Source: Legionella bozemanae (lineage in GTDB: Bacteria; Pseudomonadota; Gammaproteobacteria; Legionellales; Legionellaceae). From it: a stretch of DNA of 41,824 nucleotides. Made by a program: the position numbers and the translations under genes. Numbering within the stretch: the first letter of the stretch is position 1; each line of letters begins with the position of its first letter. The notes below the pieces were generated by a model, which was given only the letters and a program-made list of their open reading frames with translations, did no database searches and was not told the origin of the DNA. The stretch is taken from the NCBI RefSeq assembly GCF_001648595.1, contig NZ_LBAW01000027.1:1-41824 (forward strand). Reading direction: 5' to 3'. Below are positions 29,504 through 37,856 of the stretch, one piece after another.

Positions 29504-30172
29504 ATGTCAAATGTCCTTTTAGAAGCTCAAACAAGAACGGATATGGGGAAAGGTGCGAGCCGCCGCCTACGTCGTCTTGAAAATAAAGTACCTGCTGTAA
29601 TTTATGGCGGTGACAAAAAGCCAATGTCAATTCATTTTCAACATAATAAAGTAATTAAAGCTTTGGAAACTGAAAGTATCTATTCCAGTGTTTTTGATAT
29701 TACAATTGATGGCAAAGTTGAACATGTTATTTTGAAGGCATTACAACGTCATCCCTATAAACCAGTTGTAATGCATATGGATTTACAACGCGTTTCTAAA
29801 ACTGATGTCCTGGTTAAATTAGTACCAATTCACTTTATCAATGAAGATAAAGCTCCTGGTATTAAAGCTGGCGGTATTATTAACCACACCATGACTCAAG
29901 TAGAAATCCGCTGCCAAGCAAAAGATTTACCTGAATTTATCGCAGTAGATATGTCAGACGTTAAAATGGATGATGTTGTTCATTTATCTCACTTAAAATT
30001 ACCTAAAGGGGTAAAACTTACTGTTGATGTTACCGATGGAAGTCATGATGCTCCTGTTGTAAGCATCCACATGGCTAGAGTAAGTGCAACAGAAGAAGAA
30101 ACAACTGAAGCTGCAGCGGAAGTTCCAGCATCAGCTGTACCAACTGTTGATTCTGAGAAAAATGAAGAATAA
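29504..30172 (+). CDS. rplY: 50S ribosomal protein L25 (long CTC-type)
   Basis: 5S-rRNA-binding protein bL25. The 222-residue product is the long form (general stress protein CTC type). The L25 domain is about 1-95 (MSNVLLEAQTRTDMGKGASR, then VPAVIYGGDKKP), and a second beta domain is about 96-185 (VPIHFINEDKAPGIKAGG, HLKLPKGVKL). It ends in an acidic, alanine-rich tail. ATG 29504 has GGAG seven bases upstream; an upstream TTG (29492) contains this ribosome site and is rejected. A REPIN separates it from pth, a conserved neighbour. Confidence 0.96.
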   Translation: MSNVLLEAQTRTDMGKGASRRLRRLENKVPAVIYGGDKKPMSIHFQHNKVIKALETESIYSSVFDITIDGKVEHVILKALQRHPYKPVVMHMDLQRVSKTDVLVKLVPIHFINEDKAPGIKAGGIINHTMTQVEIRCQAKDLPEFIAVDMSDVKMDDVVHLSHLKLPKGVKLTVDVTDGSHDAPVVSIHMARVSATEEETTEAAAEVPASAVPTVDSEKNEE

Positions 30173-30206
30173 TCATTTTAAGTTGGGTTGAAAAAAATTT
30201 AAAACT

Positions 30207-30285
30207 GTAGCCTGGGTGAAGCGCAGCGGAACCCGGGAGTTTTGTGCAAACTAACCCGGGTTCCGCTGCGCTTCACCCAGGCTAC
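30207..30285. repeat. REPIN between rplY and pth
   Basis: Two identical 31-base arms (30207-30237 and 30255-30285) in inverted orientation are separated by 17 bases. Each starts GTAG and forms the CCTGGGT/ACCCGGG hairpin around GAAGCGCAGCGGA. It differs from the copy at 5354 by one base per arm (GCGGA for GCGTA), and both copies have the same arm length and spacing. Confidence 0.88.
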
Positions 30286-30328
30286 AAAAACTCCAAAATT
30301 TACGCCCCCTATCTAAAAGAGCGATGCC

Positions 30329-30898
30329 ATGGCAATAAAACTTATCATTGGTTTGCGCAACCCAGGATCAGCATATGAACACACTCGTCATAATGCCGGT
30401 GGATGGTTAATCTCTGCCCTAGCTCAGCGACACAGTGTCTTTTTTAAGCTGGAAAAAAAAATGCAAGCCGAATTGGCTGAGTTGGAGTTAAATCAGCACA
30501 CAGCCAAATTAGTTTTGCCCATATCCTTTATGAATTATAGTGGCCAACCTACCCGGCTTATCAGTCAATTTTATCGAATTCAACCTCAAGAAATACTGGT
30601 TGCACATGATGAATTGGATTTACCTCCAGGACGCATTAAACTTAAAACAGGTGGAGGTCATGGCGGTCATAATGGGTTAAGAGATATAATAGCCCAATTA
30701 GGGAGCACAGAATTTCACCGCTTACGAATTGGAATTGGCCATCCTGGACATAGAGATTTAGTTCATCAATTTGTGCTTGGCAGACCTTCTGCACAAGACA
30801 GGCAATTAATTTATGATGCAATTGATAGAGGTATAGCGGCAATGCCTTTAGTCTTCTCAGGCGATTTAGCCAGGGCAATGAATCAATTGAACGCTTAG
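30329..30898 (+). CDS. pth: peptidyl-tRNA hydrolase
   Basis: Recycles tRNA by cleaving peptidyl-tRNA released from stalled ribosomes. The 189-residue product has the family residues: N in GLRNPGSAYEHTRHNAGGW, the catalytic histidine in TRHN (about residue 21), the aspartate in HDELDLPPGRIKLK, and the GGGHGGHNGLRD loop. It is downstream of rplY and upstream of ychF, the common gamma-proteobacterial order rplY-pth-ychF. Confidence 0.97.
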   Translation: MAIKLIIGLRNPGSAYEHTRHNAGGWLISALAQRHSVFFKLEKKMQAELAELELNQHTAKLVLPISFMNYSGQPTRLISQFYRIQPQEILVAHDELDLPPGRIKLKTGGGHGGHNGLRDIIAQLGSTEFHRLRIGIGHPGHRDLVHQFVLGRPSAQDRQLIYDAIDRGIAAMPLVFSGDLARAMNQLNA

Positions 30899-30996
30899 GA
30901 ACTGCTTACCCGATGAAAAAATTCTCGTTGGATTTGCACGCAGTTGATGCGGGGTAACAGTTAGTTTTAGTTTTTAACAATTTAGAGGTACTACAC

Positions 30997-32088
30997 ATGG
31001 GATTTAAATGCGGCATTGTGGGCTTGCCCAATGTTGGTAAATCAACTCTGTTCAATGCACTTACCAAAGCAGGTATTGAAGCAGCAAACTATCCTTTTTG
31101 CACCATTGAACCCAATGTAGGGATAGTTACTGTTCCAGATCCTCGTCTTGATGCTTTGAGTGAGATAGTAAAACCACAACAAGTGCTCCCAGCTACCATG
31201 CAATTTGTTGATATTGCGGGGATCGTTAAAGGTGCATCCAAAGGTGAAGGTTTGGGTAATCAGTTTCTAGCCAATATTCGTGAAACCGACGCCATTGCTC
31301 ATGTGGTACGTTGTTTTGAAAATACTGATGTGGTCCACGTGGAAGGCCATGTCAAACCACTAAGTGACATTGAAGTAATTAATACAGAGCTGGCTTTAGC
31401 AGATATGGAAACACTTGAAAAAGCCATATTAAAAACAGGAAAAAATACTCGTAGCGGTAATAAAGAAGCTATTTTTGAAATGAAGACTTTGGAAAAAATC
31501 AAGGCACATCTGGATGCAGGTCATCCTGTCCGTACGCTTGAATTAAGTACTGAAGAAGAGCCTATTGTACGCCGTCTTTTTTTACTCACTGCCAAACCCG
31601 TGCTTTATATTGCTAACGTCGATGACAATGGTTATGAAAACAACCCATTGCTTGATCAAGTTCGTAACTTGGCCCTACAAGAAAAAGCCAGTATTGTTGC
31701 TCTATGCGCGGCAACTGAAGCGGAGCTAGTTGAGCTGGATGAAACAGATCGCCAAGAGTTCATGGAGGATTTGGGGTTAAGCGAACCCGGATTACATCGG
31801 GTGATCCGTGCAGGTTATGAATTGTTGGGATTACAAACTTATTTTACTGCTGGAGTAAAGGAAGTAAGAGCCTGGACCATTCCTAAAGGAGCTACCGCAC
31901 CACAAGCTGCAGGAGTCATTCACACAGACTTTGAAAAAGGATTCATCCGCGCGGAAGTCATAGCATATGATGCATTTATCACTTATAAAGGTGAGCAAGG
32001 AGCTAAAGAAGCCGGAAAATTGCGTCTGGAAGGTAAAGATTATGTCGTTTGCGATGGAGATGTAATGCATTTCCGATTTAATGTATAA
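30997..32088 (+). CDS. ychF: redox-regulated ATPase YchF (OLA1 family)
   Basis: P-loop NTPase that prefers ATP, binds ribosomes and modulates stress responses. The 363-residue product starts [20 protein letters not shown] (G1). It has [19 protein letters not shown] and the altered G4 motif [10 protein letters not shown] in place of NKxD, which explains ATP preference in this family. The C-terminal TGS domain (about 280-363) includes [20 protein letters not shown]. Spacing to pth is about 100 bases, with a purine-rich GAGG run before the ATG. Confidence 0.97.
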   Translation: MGFKCGIVGLPNVGKSTLFNALTKAGIEAANYPFCTIEPNVGIVTVPDPRLDALSEIVKPQQVLPATMQFVDIAGIVKGASKGEGLGNQFLANIRETDAIAHVVRCFENTDVVHVEGHVKPLSDIEVINTELALADMETLEKAILKTGKNTRSGNKEAIFEMKTLEKIKAHLDAGHPVRTLELSTEEEPIVRRLFLLTAKPVLYIANVDDNGYENNPLLDQVRNLALQEKASIVALCAATEAELVELDETDRQEFMEDLGLSEPGLHRVIRAGYELLGLQTYFTAGVKEVRAWTIPKGATAPQAAGVIHTDFEKGFIRAEVIAYDAFITYKGEQGAKEAGKLRLEGKDYVVCDGDVMHFRFNV

Positions 32089-32128
32089 GCCAGGGTGTAA
32101 CAGTCCCTAAAGTTAAGCCTACTTTTAC

Positions 32129-32157
32129 TTGACAATTGGCATGCCCAACCTTAGCAT
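32129..32157 (+). promoter_or_regulatory. promoter for ispB
   Basis: A perfect -35 box TTGACA (32129-32134), a 17-base spacer and TAGCAT (32152-32157, four of six) lie 29 bases before the ispB start codon. Confidence 0.6.
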
Positions 32158-32185
32158 TTGTTGATTGAATCGTAGAGGAAAAACA

Positions 32186-33154
32186 ATGGCGATTGACAGT
32201 ATACGCGCGCTAGTTAGTGACGATTTTAATGCAGTTAATACTTTAATTGTTAATAAAATTGAATCACAAATTGGCTTAATTGATGATATGTCTCACCATA
32301 TAATAGAAAGTGGCGGCAAAAGACTACGACCATTGTTGGTTCTTTTAACAAGCAATGCATGCGGTTATCAAGGTAATGAGCATATTACTTTGGCCACCAT
32401 GGTAGAGTTCTTTCACACCGCTACTTTACTGCACGATGACGTCATTGATGAATCTACTTTAAGGAGAGGACGTCAAACAGCAAATGACATTTGGGGCAGC
32501 AAAGCAAGTATTCTGGTGGGTGATTATCTCTTTACCCAATCAATCGAGTTAATTGTTGATTCTGGTAATTCAGACGTACTGAAGCTTTTTGCCAAAACAG
32601 CACTCGAGATCAGTTGTGGGGAAGTCAAGCAACTATCGAATCGCCACAACCCTGCATTAACCTTTGATGAGTACTTTGATGTAATTCGTGCAAAAACAGC
32701 CCTTTTATTTGCTGCTGCTGCGTGTATAGGCCCTATGATTTGCCACTCTTCCAAAGAAATGCAAGACAGTCTCTATGCCTATGGCCTGCACTTAGGCAAT
32801 GCCTTCCAACTCATAGACGATGCCCTGGATTATTGCTCTAATGCCAAAACTATTGGTAAGAATATAGGGGATGATTTAGCGGATGGAAAAGCTACATTAC
32901 CTTTAATTTATGCATTACAACATGGCACTGAACTACAAAAGCAACAAATCATGGAAAGCCTTAAAAAAGGCAGTTTAGATTTCTTACCCGAGATCCTTGT
33001 CGCTCTGGAAGAAACAAAAGCAATAGAATATACAAAAAAAATAGCCGCACAAGAAATCGACAAGGCATTGTCTTCTTTGACACTATTACCCGCTTCAAAA
33101 TATAAAGACGCGCTTATCAATTTGGCTCAATTCGCTTTGCAACGAAGCTATTAA
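32186..33154 (+). CDS. ispB: octaprenyl diphosphate synthase (polyprenyl synthetase)
   Basis: Elongates farnesyl diphosphate with isopentenyl units to make the side chain of ubiquinone. The 322-residue product has the first aspartate-rich motif LLHDDVIDES, here DDxxD, and the second LIDDALDY. GGKRLRPLLVLL and RRGRQTANDIWG also match the family. ATG 32186 is chosen because AGAGGA lies six bases upstream; an upstream TTG (32165) includes this site. The chain length (octaprenyl) is inferred from family resemblance only. It is the last clear core gene before the tRNA and the accessory region. Confidence 0.94.
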   Translation: MAIDSIRALVSDDFNAVNTLIVNKIESQIGLIDDMSHHIIESGGKRLRPLLVLLTSNACGYQGNEHITLATMVEFFHTATLLHDDVIDESTLRRGRQTANDIWGSKASILVGDYLFTQSIELIVDSGNSDVLKLFAKTALEISCGEVKQLSNRHNPALTFDEYFDVIRAKTALLFAAAACIGPMICHSSKEMQDSLYAYGLHLGNAFQLIDDALDYCSNAKTIGKNIGDDLADGKATLPLIYALQHGTELQKQQIMESLKKGSLDFLPEILVALEETKAIEYTKKIAAQEIDKALSSLTLLPASKYKDALINLAQFALQRSY

Positions 33155-33208
33155 TTTTTAGCGTTAAATAGCGCCTTGTAGCGTACTACGTAAATTTATT
33201 GCACAACA

Positions 33209-33285
33209 CGGAGTGTAGCTCAGCCTGGTAGAGCACTGCCTTCGGGAGGCAGGGGTCGCAAGTTCGATTCTTGTCACTCCGACCA
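33209..33285 (+). tRNA. tRNA-Pro(CGG)
   Basis: A 77-base cloverleaf with CCA encoded. The acceptor stem CGGAGTG pairs with CACTCCG, followed by A-CCA. The D arm is TAGCTCAGCCTGGTAGAGCA. The anticodon stem CTGCC/GGCAG encloses the loop TTCGGGA, so the anticodon is CGG, reading the proline codon CCG. The T arm contains GTTCGATTC. It marks the boundary between core genes and the accessory region, the usual kind of place for integration of mobile DNA. Confidence 0.97.
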
Positions 33286-33524
33286 ATCAATAAGTTACGA
33301 AATTTCATGAAGATAATTTTATAGCGTGCACGTAGGGTGCTAATTAAACGAGTCTTGGTAATATAAAGACTATTAACAATCCCTTTTCACAAAGACCTAG
33401 TAATAATTAAACCCAATCACCTACTGGCCATGACTTGTTCATGACATTCAGACGATCTTAATTAATGATTAATGGAAGTCCTCATCAAAATTCACGGAAT
33501 TTAAAAGAAAACTCTTATCTAATG

Positions 33525-33640
33525 ATGGTGAAGTCACGATGAGTTAATGGTGAAAAACACAAATCAATAACATTTAACCATAGGAAAATAAAGACATTTT
33601 TATTTACCATTCACCATATCATTCACCACAAATCATCGTG
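33525..33640. repeat. cluster of TGGTGAA/TTCACCA repeats inside an inverted repeat
   Basis: ATGGTGAA occurs at 33525-33532 and 33547-33554. Its complement TTCACCA occurs at 33610-33616 and 33622-33628. CACGATGA (33535-33542) and TCATCGTG (33633-33640) add an eight-base inverted repeat. Four heptamers, two on each strand, within 116 bases about 240 bases after a tRNA gene resemble protein-binding sites, such as integrase arm sites or a repressor operator. Function is inference. Confidence 0.5.
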
Positions 33641-33749
33641 TTTATTGCATGGAATTTTCATGTTTGTGATTGATAAAATACTATTTATATAGTTGTCTTT
33701 CCCATGAACAACTTTTTATCTCAGTCTGCTTTCACAGTAATCAGGCTTA

Positions 33750-33896
33750 TTATGGTAGTAAAGTTATATTGCCCTCTTCCAGTATTACTCTATAAGAATT
33801 ATTGAGTATTCCTCCCTCAATGAGCCACTTTTTATCAAAGCACAATGTGATTATTCTTTCTTTGATTGGCCTGATACTTACAAAGCAGGAAGACTG
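33750..33896 (-). pseudogene. possible 3' gene remnant
   Basis: This is a 48-codon frame without a start codon. Its tail reads like real protein, with KERIITLCFDKKWLIEGGI and RVILEEGNITLLP before a stop. I do not recognise the family. It may be the end of a lost accessory gene. Confidence 0.3.
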
Positions 33897-34038
33897 TCAT
33901 GTGGAATGAGCAATAAATAAAAAATATTTAAGCAAGGTATCAATAATTTTAAAGTATGTCTTAACTTATAACAAAAAATTAGAATAGAATCAGCGCTAAT
34001 ATTTTTTTGCCTTCGTTTAAGGGTCGTTTGACATTATT

Positions 34039-34938
34039 ATGAATTTTATTGAATATTCTAAAGATTTAAAAGAAATCAAACCCGCACAAGAAGTCTTCGT
34101 TGCATTTCTAGATATACTCGGCTTCTCGGATTTTGTACGGAGAAATACCCATGATAATTTGATTGCTATTTATCAATCACTTTTTCGCCCTATAATTGAC
34201 ATGTCGCTTACCGAAGCCGCTGAGCAAATTACGAGAAACTCCTCATGGATTGAACAGGTTATAAATGCCGATACGCAAGAGCTTTTAGCTCCAAAGTTGG
34301 ATAATGTGACTCTTAACTGTCTAACTATTTCTGATTCTATAATTCTTTCCACTAGTGGCAATGTGTTTACAGATTTTTTGACTTTGCTAGCCACAGTAAG
34401 AAACTTAATGGCTAGGGCATTATACTTTGGCTTCCCATTGCGAGGTGCTATTACTCACGGTATGCTAACTTTAGATGGTAAAATAACCCCGGAAAATCCG
34501 AATATTATTCATCATCAAATGCTGGGTTTGCCAATTGTAGAGGCTGCTAGTCTCGAAAAAAGCCAACAGTGGTCAGGTTGCACAATAGATGCAAGCGCAG
34601 CTGAAAAAATTGGTCCCAAGTTGATGAGGCTTGATCCTGTGTTCCTAACATTATACGAAGTTCCTATTAAGAATAAAGATAAAAAAATAATGCCTGTGGT
34701 CAACTGGGTTCAAGGTATTTCAGATAATGACAAGCCGCAGATTGATGCTAGAAAAATTAGAGAGGGATTTTCTGCACACGGAAAAAGCATTGACTCTAAT
34801 GTTGAGAAGATAATTTTAAATACAATTGATTTTTTTAAAAAAATGACCAGTCATCCAATATATAAAAACGAAATAATCCCAGAAGATTATTGGGATTGCA
34901 TAGTTGAAGTAATAAAATCGGACTTTGTAAGGAGTTAA
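34039..34938 (+). CDS. nucleotide-cyclase-fold protein (class III-like), orphan
   Basis: The 299-residue product resembles the class III adenylate/guanylate cyclase fold, in the form found in many bacterial defence loci. The first metal-site motif is VAFLDILGFSDFV (D25 within FLDILGF). The second is CLTISDSIILST (D99). PLRGAITHG (R135) and the later GLPIVEAASLEK match the order of the conserved parts in this group. Pycsar uridylate/cytidylate cyclases (PycC) have the same layout, and make a cyclic nucleotide that activates a toxic effector after phage infection. No ribosome site is obvious before the ATG. No effector with a cyclic-nucleotide-binding domain is next to it; the following gene is convergent. 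Cyclase activity is therefore inference. Confidence 0.72.
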   Translation: MNFIEYSKDLKEIKPAQEVFVAFLDILGFSDFVRRNTHDNLIAIYQSLFRPIIDMSLTEAAEQITRNSSWIEQVINADTQELLAPKLDNVTLNCLTISDSIILSTSGNVFTDFLTLLATVRNLMARALYFGFPLRGAITHGMLTLDGKITPENPNIIHHQMLGLPIVEAASLEKSQQWSGCTIDASAAEKIGPKLMRLDPVFLTLYEVPIKNKDKKIMPVVNWVQGISDNDKPQIDARKIREGFSAHGKSIDSNVEKIILNTIDFFKKMTSHPIYKNEIIPEDYWDCIVEVIKSDFVRS

Positions 34939-35116
34939 TTCTTATTGAGATTATTTACCCCCGAATAGTTTAATTTTAGAATTAATCAGACTTTTAATGA
35001 ATCATTGGGTTGATTAAGCTCGATGGCTTCCCCACCAGCATTCTTCTGATTTCAAAATAAAACTTATTTCATTTAATAGGGCTTTATTTTTATTGTATAA
35101 ATTTAGAACTTTTCTC

Positions 35117-37045
35117 TTAAATTCCAATTATTGTTTTAAGGATTTCTTCTAACTCTTTCAGCCCCTCTTCAGGTAGTGATGAGGTAAAGTGCTCTTCATT
35201 AATTAATGAGATTATTTTATTAGTATCTTTACACTTAAAACCTGTCGGCAAATAATCTTCCAATGAACCTTTTCGAAGAATAAAACAATTACTTTCCTTT
35301 TGTTCATTTATAAAATCATTAATAACTTTTTCTTCATCTGAGTTTAAATCTTTTCTAATTTTTTGATGACGAGTTTTTAAATAGTCCCGAAAATTCTGTA
35401 AGTCTTCGAAATTTTTTGTATCTATCGCATCATCAAGCATTTTAATCAATTTTACTCCATCCTTATTCCCAATCTGGCACAAAGACTCTCTAAGTTTTTT
35501 ATAGTCTGGAGTTAAAAGCTTTTTAATATCTGATGAGCCTATGTTTAGAGCATAATCCAAATCTGCTATTATATTGCTTTTAATACACAATAACTGAAGT
35601 AGTTTACTATAATGTTCAAAACTTAATTTACCTCCAACGTCTATAAATTCAATTATTTTAGAGTTTGAAGTTAATCCAGAGTACTCATTCGCTATATTAA
35701 AATGATTAAATAAAGCCTTAAAAAATATACGATCTGACGGTCCTTCTACCAAAGTAACCTCATCCGCAAAAAAGATAACTTCATTGTTCTGACTATTAAT
35801 CATCTTCAAGAGTTGTTTAGCCTGTGGTAGGTCATCTTTATTTAAGCGAACAATCTGACTTTGAACCTTATTATTATAAACCCTAGATACATATTCTATA
35901 GAATGAGGAGTTATAAAGGATGGAGAATGAGTGGAAATTATAAACTGATTACCTGTTTCTTTAGACAATTTAATAAAGAGGTCAAATAATGACTTTTGCC
36001 ATTGTGGATGAAGATGAAGTTCAGCTTCATCAATAATTATTATTGCATCAGACACGTTTAAAAAATAAATAGTGAATAAATAGGTCAATAACTCAATTTC
36101 CCCAGAAGAGGCCGAACCGATCGGAAACTCTATTCCATTTTTTTTAAGTTTTAAATCATAATGATTCTTATTAGGGTTAATACATTCAATCTCCCAGCTA
36201 TACCCAATTTTCTTTAAAAATGAATTGAGCTCTTTAATAGATTTTTTTTCATTTAAATACTCCATTGGTTTTACCTGAGTATCTAAAAGAAGGCGATATT
36301 TTTGAATTATTTGTCCAATAGCAAAATTAATGATTGGAGAATTCGAGCGTGATGTAGTAGATCCAATTTGTTTATTTAATTCATATTCATCATATTGATG
36401 CAATTCAATATCAGTTTTGAAATTTAAACCTCGATTAGCTGACAAAAATAAAAAAGGAGTTACAAGGGGTTCATCATAGTATTCATCCCGAATTTTTTCA
36501 TATCTCTCATATAGAGATAAATAAGTGTGAAAGAATTTAGCACCTTCCTCATTCTCAGAAGTAGGAATAAAGGCGTTATCTGAAAATCTAAGTTTGTATT
36601 TAAATTTTTTCCCGGGTTGAATTAATTTTAAATCCCAATTTTCCGTTAGAATAGATAGGCCTGCTTTTTTATATTTGTCACCTGAAATTTCCTCTAAGCG
36701 TTTTGCGTTACTCTGCATTTCCTCCATTTTTTGTTTATCATCCGCGGTACACTCTATCTCAATTTCAATAAATTGAGGTTGATTTTTTCCTGAGCTATGA
36801 GGCTCTAGAATCATGCCATTAAGTTTTTCATTATAAAGGTATTCAACTTGTTGCGAGGTATTTGATTCTTGTGGATATTGAGAGCCATACAAAAACTTCC
36901 TTATTACAATAACTAATATATCTAACAGATTTGATTTTCCTCCACCATTTGGTCCAATAATGATAGAAATATTACTATCCAAAATTAATTCAGCTTTATT
37001 TAAAAAACTTTTTACATTTTCTACAGTTAATTTGCAAATCCGCAT
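35117..37045 (-). CDS. OLD-family ATPase/TOPRIM nuclease
   Basis: Predicted overcoming-lysogenisation-defect (OLD) protein: an SMC/ABC-like ATPase joined to a TOPRIM nuclease. The 642-residue product has Walker A GPNGGGKSN (residues 31-39), the ABC signature region SASSGEIELL (about 310), Walker B IIIIDEAELHLHPQ (about 333-346) and the H-loop STHSPSF (about 370). The TOPRIM part has its glutamate in TLVEGPSDRIFF (about 433) and an aspartate pair in IIADLDYA (about 495). Family members act in phage defence, alone or with partners (GajA of Gabija, retron and PARIS ATPases). No GajB-like helicase is visible here. It lies 80 bases downstream of the HigA-like antitoxin on the same strand. Confidence 0.88.
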   Translation of the reverse strand: MRICKLTVENVKSFLNKAELILDSNISIIIGPNGGGKSNLLDILVIVIRKFLYGSQYPQESNTSQQVEYLYNEKLNGMILEPHSSGKNQPQFIEIEIECTADDKQKMEEMQSNAKRLEEISGDKYKKAGLSILTENWDLKLIQPGKKFKYKLRFSDNAFIPTSENEEGAKFFHTYLSLYERYEKIRDEYYDEPLVTPFLFLSANRGLNFKTDIELHQYDEYELNKQIGSTTSRSNSPIINFAIGQIIQKYRLLLDTQVKPMEYLNEKKSIKELNSFLKKIGYSWEIECINPNKNHYDLKLKKNGIEFPIGSASSGEIELLTYLFTIYFLNVSDAIIIIDEAELHLHPQWQKSLFDLFIKLSKETGNQFIISTHSPSFITPHSIEYVSRVYNNKVQSQIVRLNKDDLPQAKQLLKMINSQNNEVIFFADEVTLVEGPSDRIFFKALFNHFNIANEYSGLTSNSKIIEFIDVGGKLSFEHYSKLLQLLCIKSNIIADLDYALNIGSSDIKKLLTPDYKKLRESLCQIGNKDGVKLIKMLDDAIDTKNFEDLQNFRDYLKTRHQKIRKDLNSDEEKVINDFINEQKESNCFILRKGSLEDYLPTGFKCKDTNKIISLINEEHFTSSLPEEGLKELEEILKTIIGI

Positions 37046-37089
37046 TTTTATCCAATAGTTATATTTAGGCTGTTGATACTTCCATTATG

Positions 37090-37118
37090 ATTGTAAACAA
37101 CTCGAATTCTTTACCCAA
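37090..37118 (-). promoter_or_regulatory. possible promoter for the OLD gene
   Basis: On the minus strand TTGGGT (37118-37113) and TACAAT (37095-37090, five of six) are 17 bases apart. They lie between the antitoxin stop codon and the OLD start, so the OLD gene could be transcribed independently of the antitoxin. Confidence 0.4.
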
Positions 37119-37124
37119 TTAGCG

Positions 37125-37427
37125 CTAGCTAGCTTTCCGTAATGCTTCTATTACCGCATGCGGATTTCTATCAATAACAGTTAAATAAGCTCGGGTAGGT
37201 CCTTCAGGTAATCGCTCTCCTCTTTCCCACTTTTCTACTGTTCGTATGCTAAATCCAAATTCCTCTGAAAATTTCTGCCTACTCATGTGAAGCTCTTTCC
37301 GAATTGCGGACACATCTATTACAGAGGGAACCTCTATTTTATGAGTTATTGCCCCATTTTTATTTTGTTTTGCATACTCTAAAGCCTCTTCAACTCCTTG
37401 AATTAAACTTTTTCCTAATTCACTCAT
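37125..37427 (-). CDS. HigA/NadS-type antitoxin, XRE family
   Basis: A helix-turn-helix antitoxin and repressor of the HigBA order. The 100-residue product has a variable N-terminal part and a C-terminal XRE-type domain. Its visible core is SAIRKELHMSRQKFSEEFGF followed by SIRTVEKWERGERLPEGPTR, the usual recognition region of this family. ATG 37427 has AAGGAG seven bases upstream, and is preferred over an upstream in-frame start. Its first eight bases overlap the 3' end of the toxin frame. The gene is intact while its toxin is not. The OLD gene follows downstream. Confidence 0.88.
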   Translation of the reverse strand: MSELGKSLIQGVEEALEYAKQNKNGAITHKIEVPSVIDVSAIRKELHMSRQKFSEEFGFSIRTVEKWERGERLPEGPTRAYLTVIDRNPHAVIEALRKAS

Positions 37428-37775
37428 GATTATTCTCCTTATACGCGTCAATAATTTTGCCTATAATCGATTTAATAATATTTTTCTCTTCTTATGTTAG
37501 ATTATCTTTTTGGTTCTTTCCGTAGACTGTTAATAAAAAAATGGGAATGGTTTGTAGTAAATTACTCTTACCCCCGCCTATCTTCCCTTTATTACTGTCT
37601 CCAGTCCATCTAATTTTTCTAACACCTTCAGTTCCGACAATCAAATCATCTTGTAAAGGAAATTCGGCTATGTAATCTATAAAAGATTTTTTAGATTCCT
37701 CATCCATACATGATTGTGATTGCTTAATAAATTCAGGCAACTCAACAAGAGTTTGTAATATTTTTTTATTTTCAT
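37420..37775 (-). pseudogene. HigB/RelE-like toxin, inactivated
   Basis: Remnant of a HigB-type mRNA-cleaving toxin, upstream of and overlapping its antitoxin by eight bases. Three one-base indels in homopolymers and one nonsense codon break it. First, A7 near 37760 should be A8 to join the ATG at 37775 to ILQTLVELPEF. Second, G5 near 37573 should be G4 to read GGVRVIYYKPFPF, the conserved family core; as it stands the frame gives GGGKSNLLQTIPIF. Third, T7 near 37537 should be T8 to restore LLTVYGKNQKDNLT. Fourth, TAA follows NLT, where the same frame continues EEKNIIKSIIGKIIDAY to the end. Restored, it would be about 119 residues, the normal size. Confidence 0.85.
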
Positions 37776-37789
37776 AATGAAGACCATAA

Positions 37790-37806
37790 CCCCATTGGGG
37801 TTTTTT
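37790..37806 (+). terminator. terminator-like hairpin upstream of the dead toxin gene
   Basis: CCCC (37790-37793), ATT, GGGG (37797-37800) and TTTTTT follow each other on the plus strand. No intact plus-strand gene ends here. It lies between the HEPN-zinc protein stop and the toxin remnant, so it may be a relic or an accidental structure. Confidence 0.35.
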
Positions 37807-37856
37807 GCTGTATTGAAAACGGGGGTTGTTTACCTTTTATAAATCTAAGAATTTCT

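Larger units (their letters stand above)
33286..34038. other. 750-bp AT-rich stretch with repeated heptamers, no intact gene
   Basis: No complete gene is present. It contains a cluster of short repeats at 33525-33640 and a degraded coding fragment at 33750-33896. No copy of the tRNA 3' end could be seen. Confidence 0.5.

Noticed and set aside
35117..37045. Gabija system
   Set aside because: The OLD protein could be GajA-like, but no UvrD/GajB-type helicase lies next to it.
34039..37045. Complete Pycsar operon (cyclase plus effector)
   Set aside because: The neighbouring OLD gene is convergent and has no cyclic-nucleotide-binding, TIR or membrane-pore domain.
37492..37740. Functional 82-residue toxin as it stands
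   Set aside because: It lacks a proper start, has a frameshifted core in place of GGVRVIYY, and stops before the conserved C-terminal helix that continues in the same frame.
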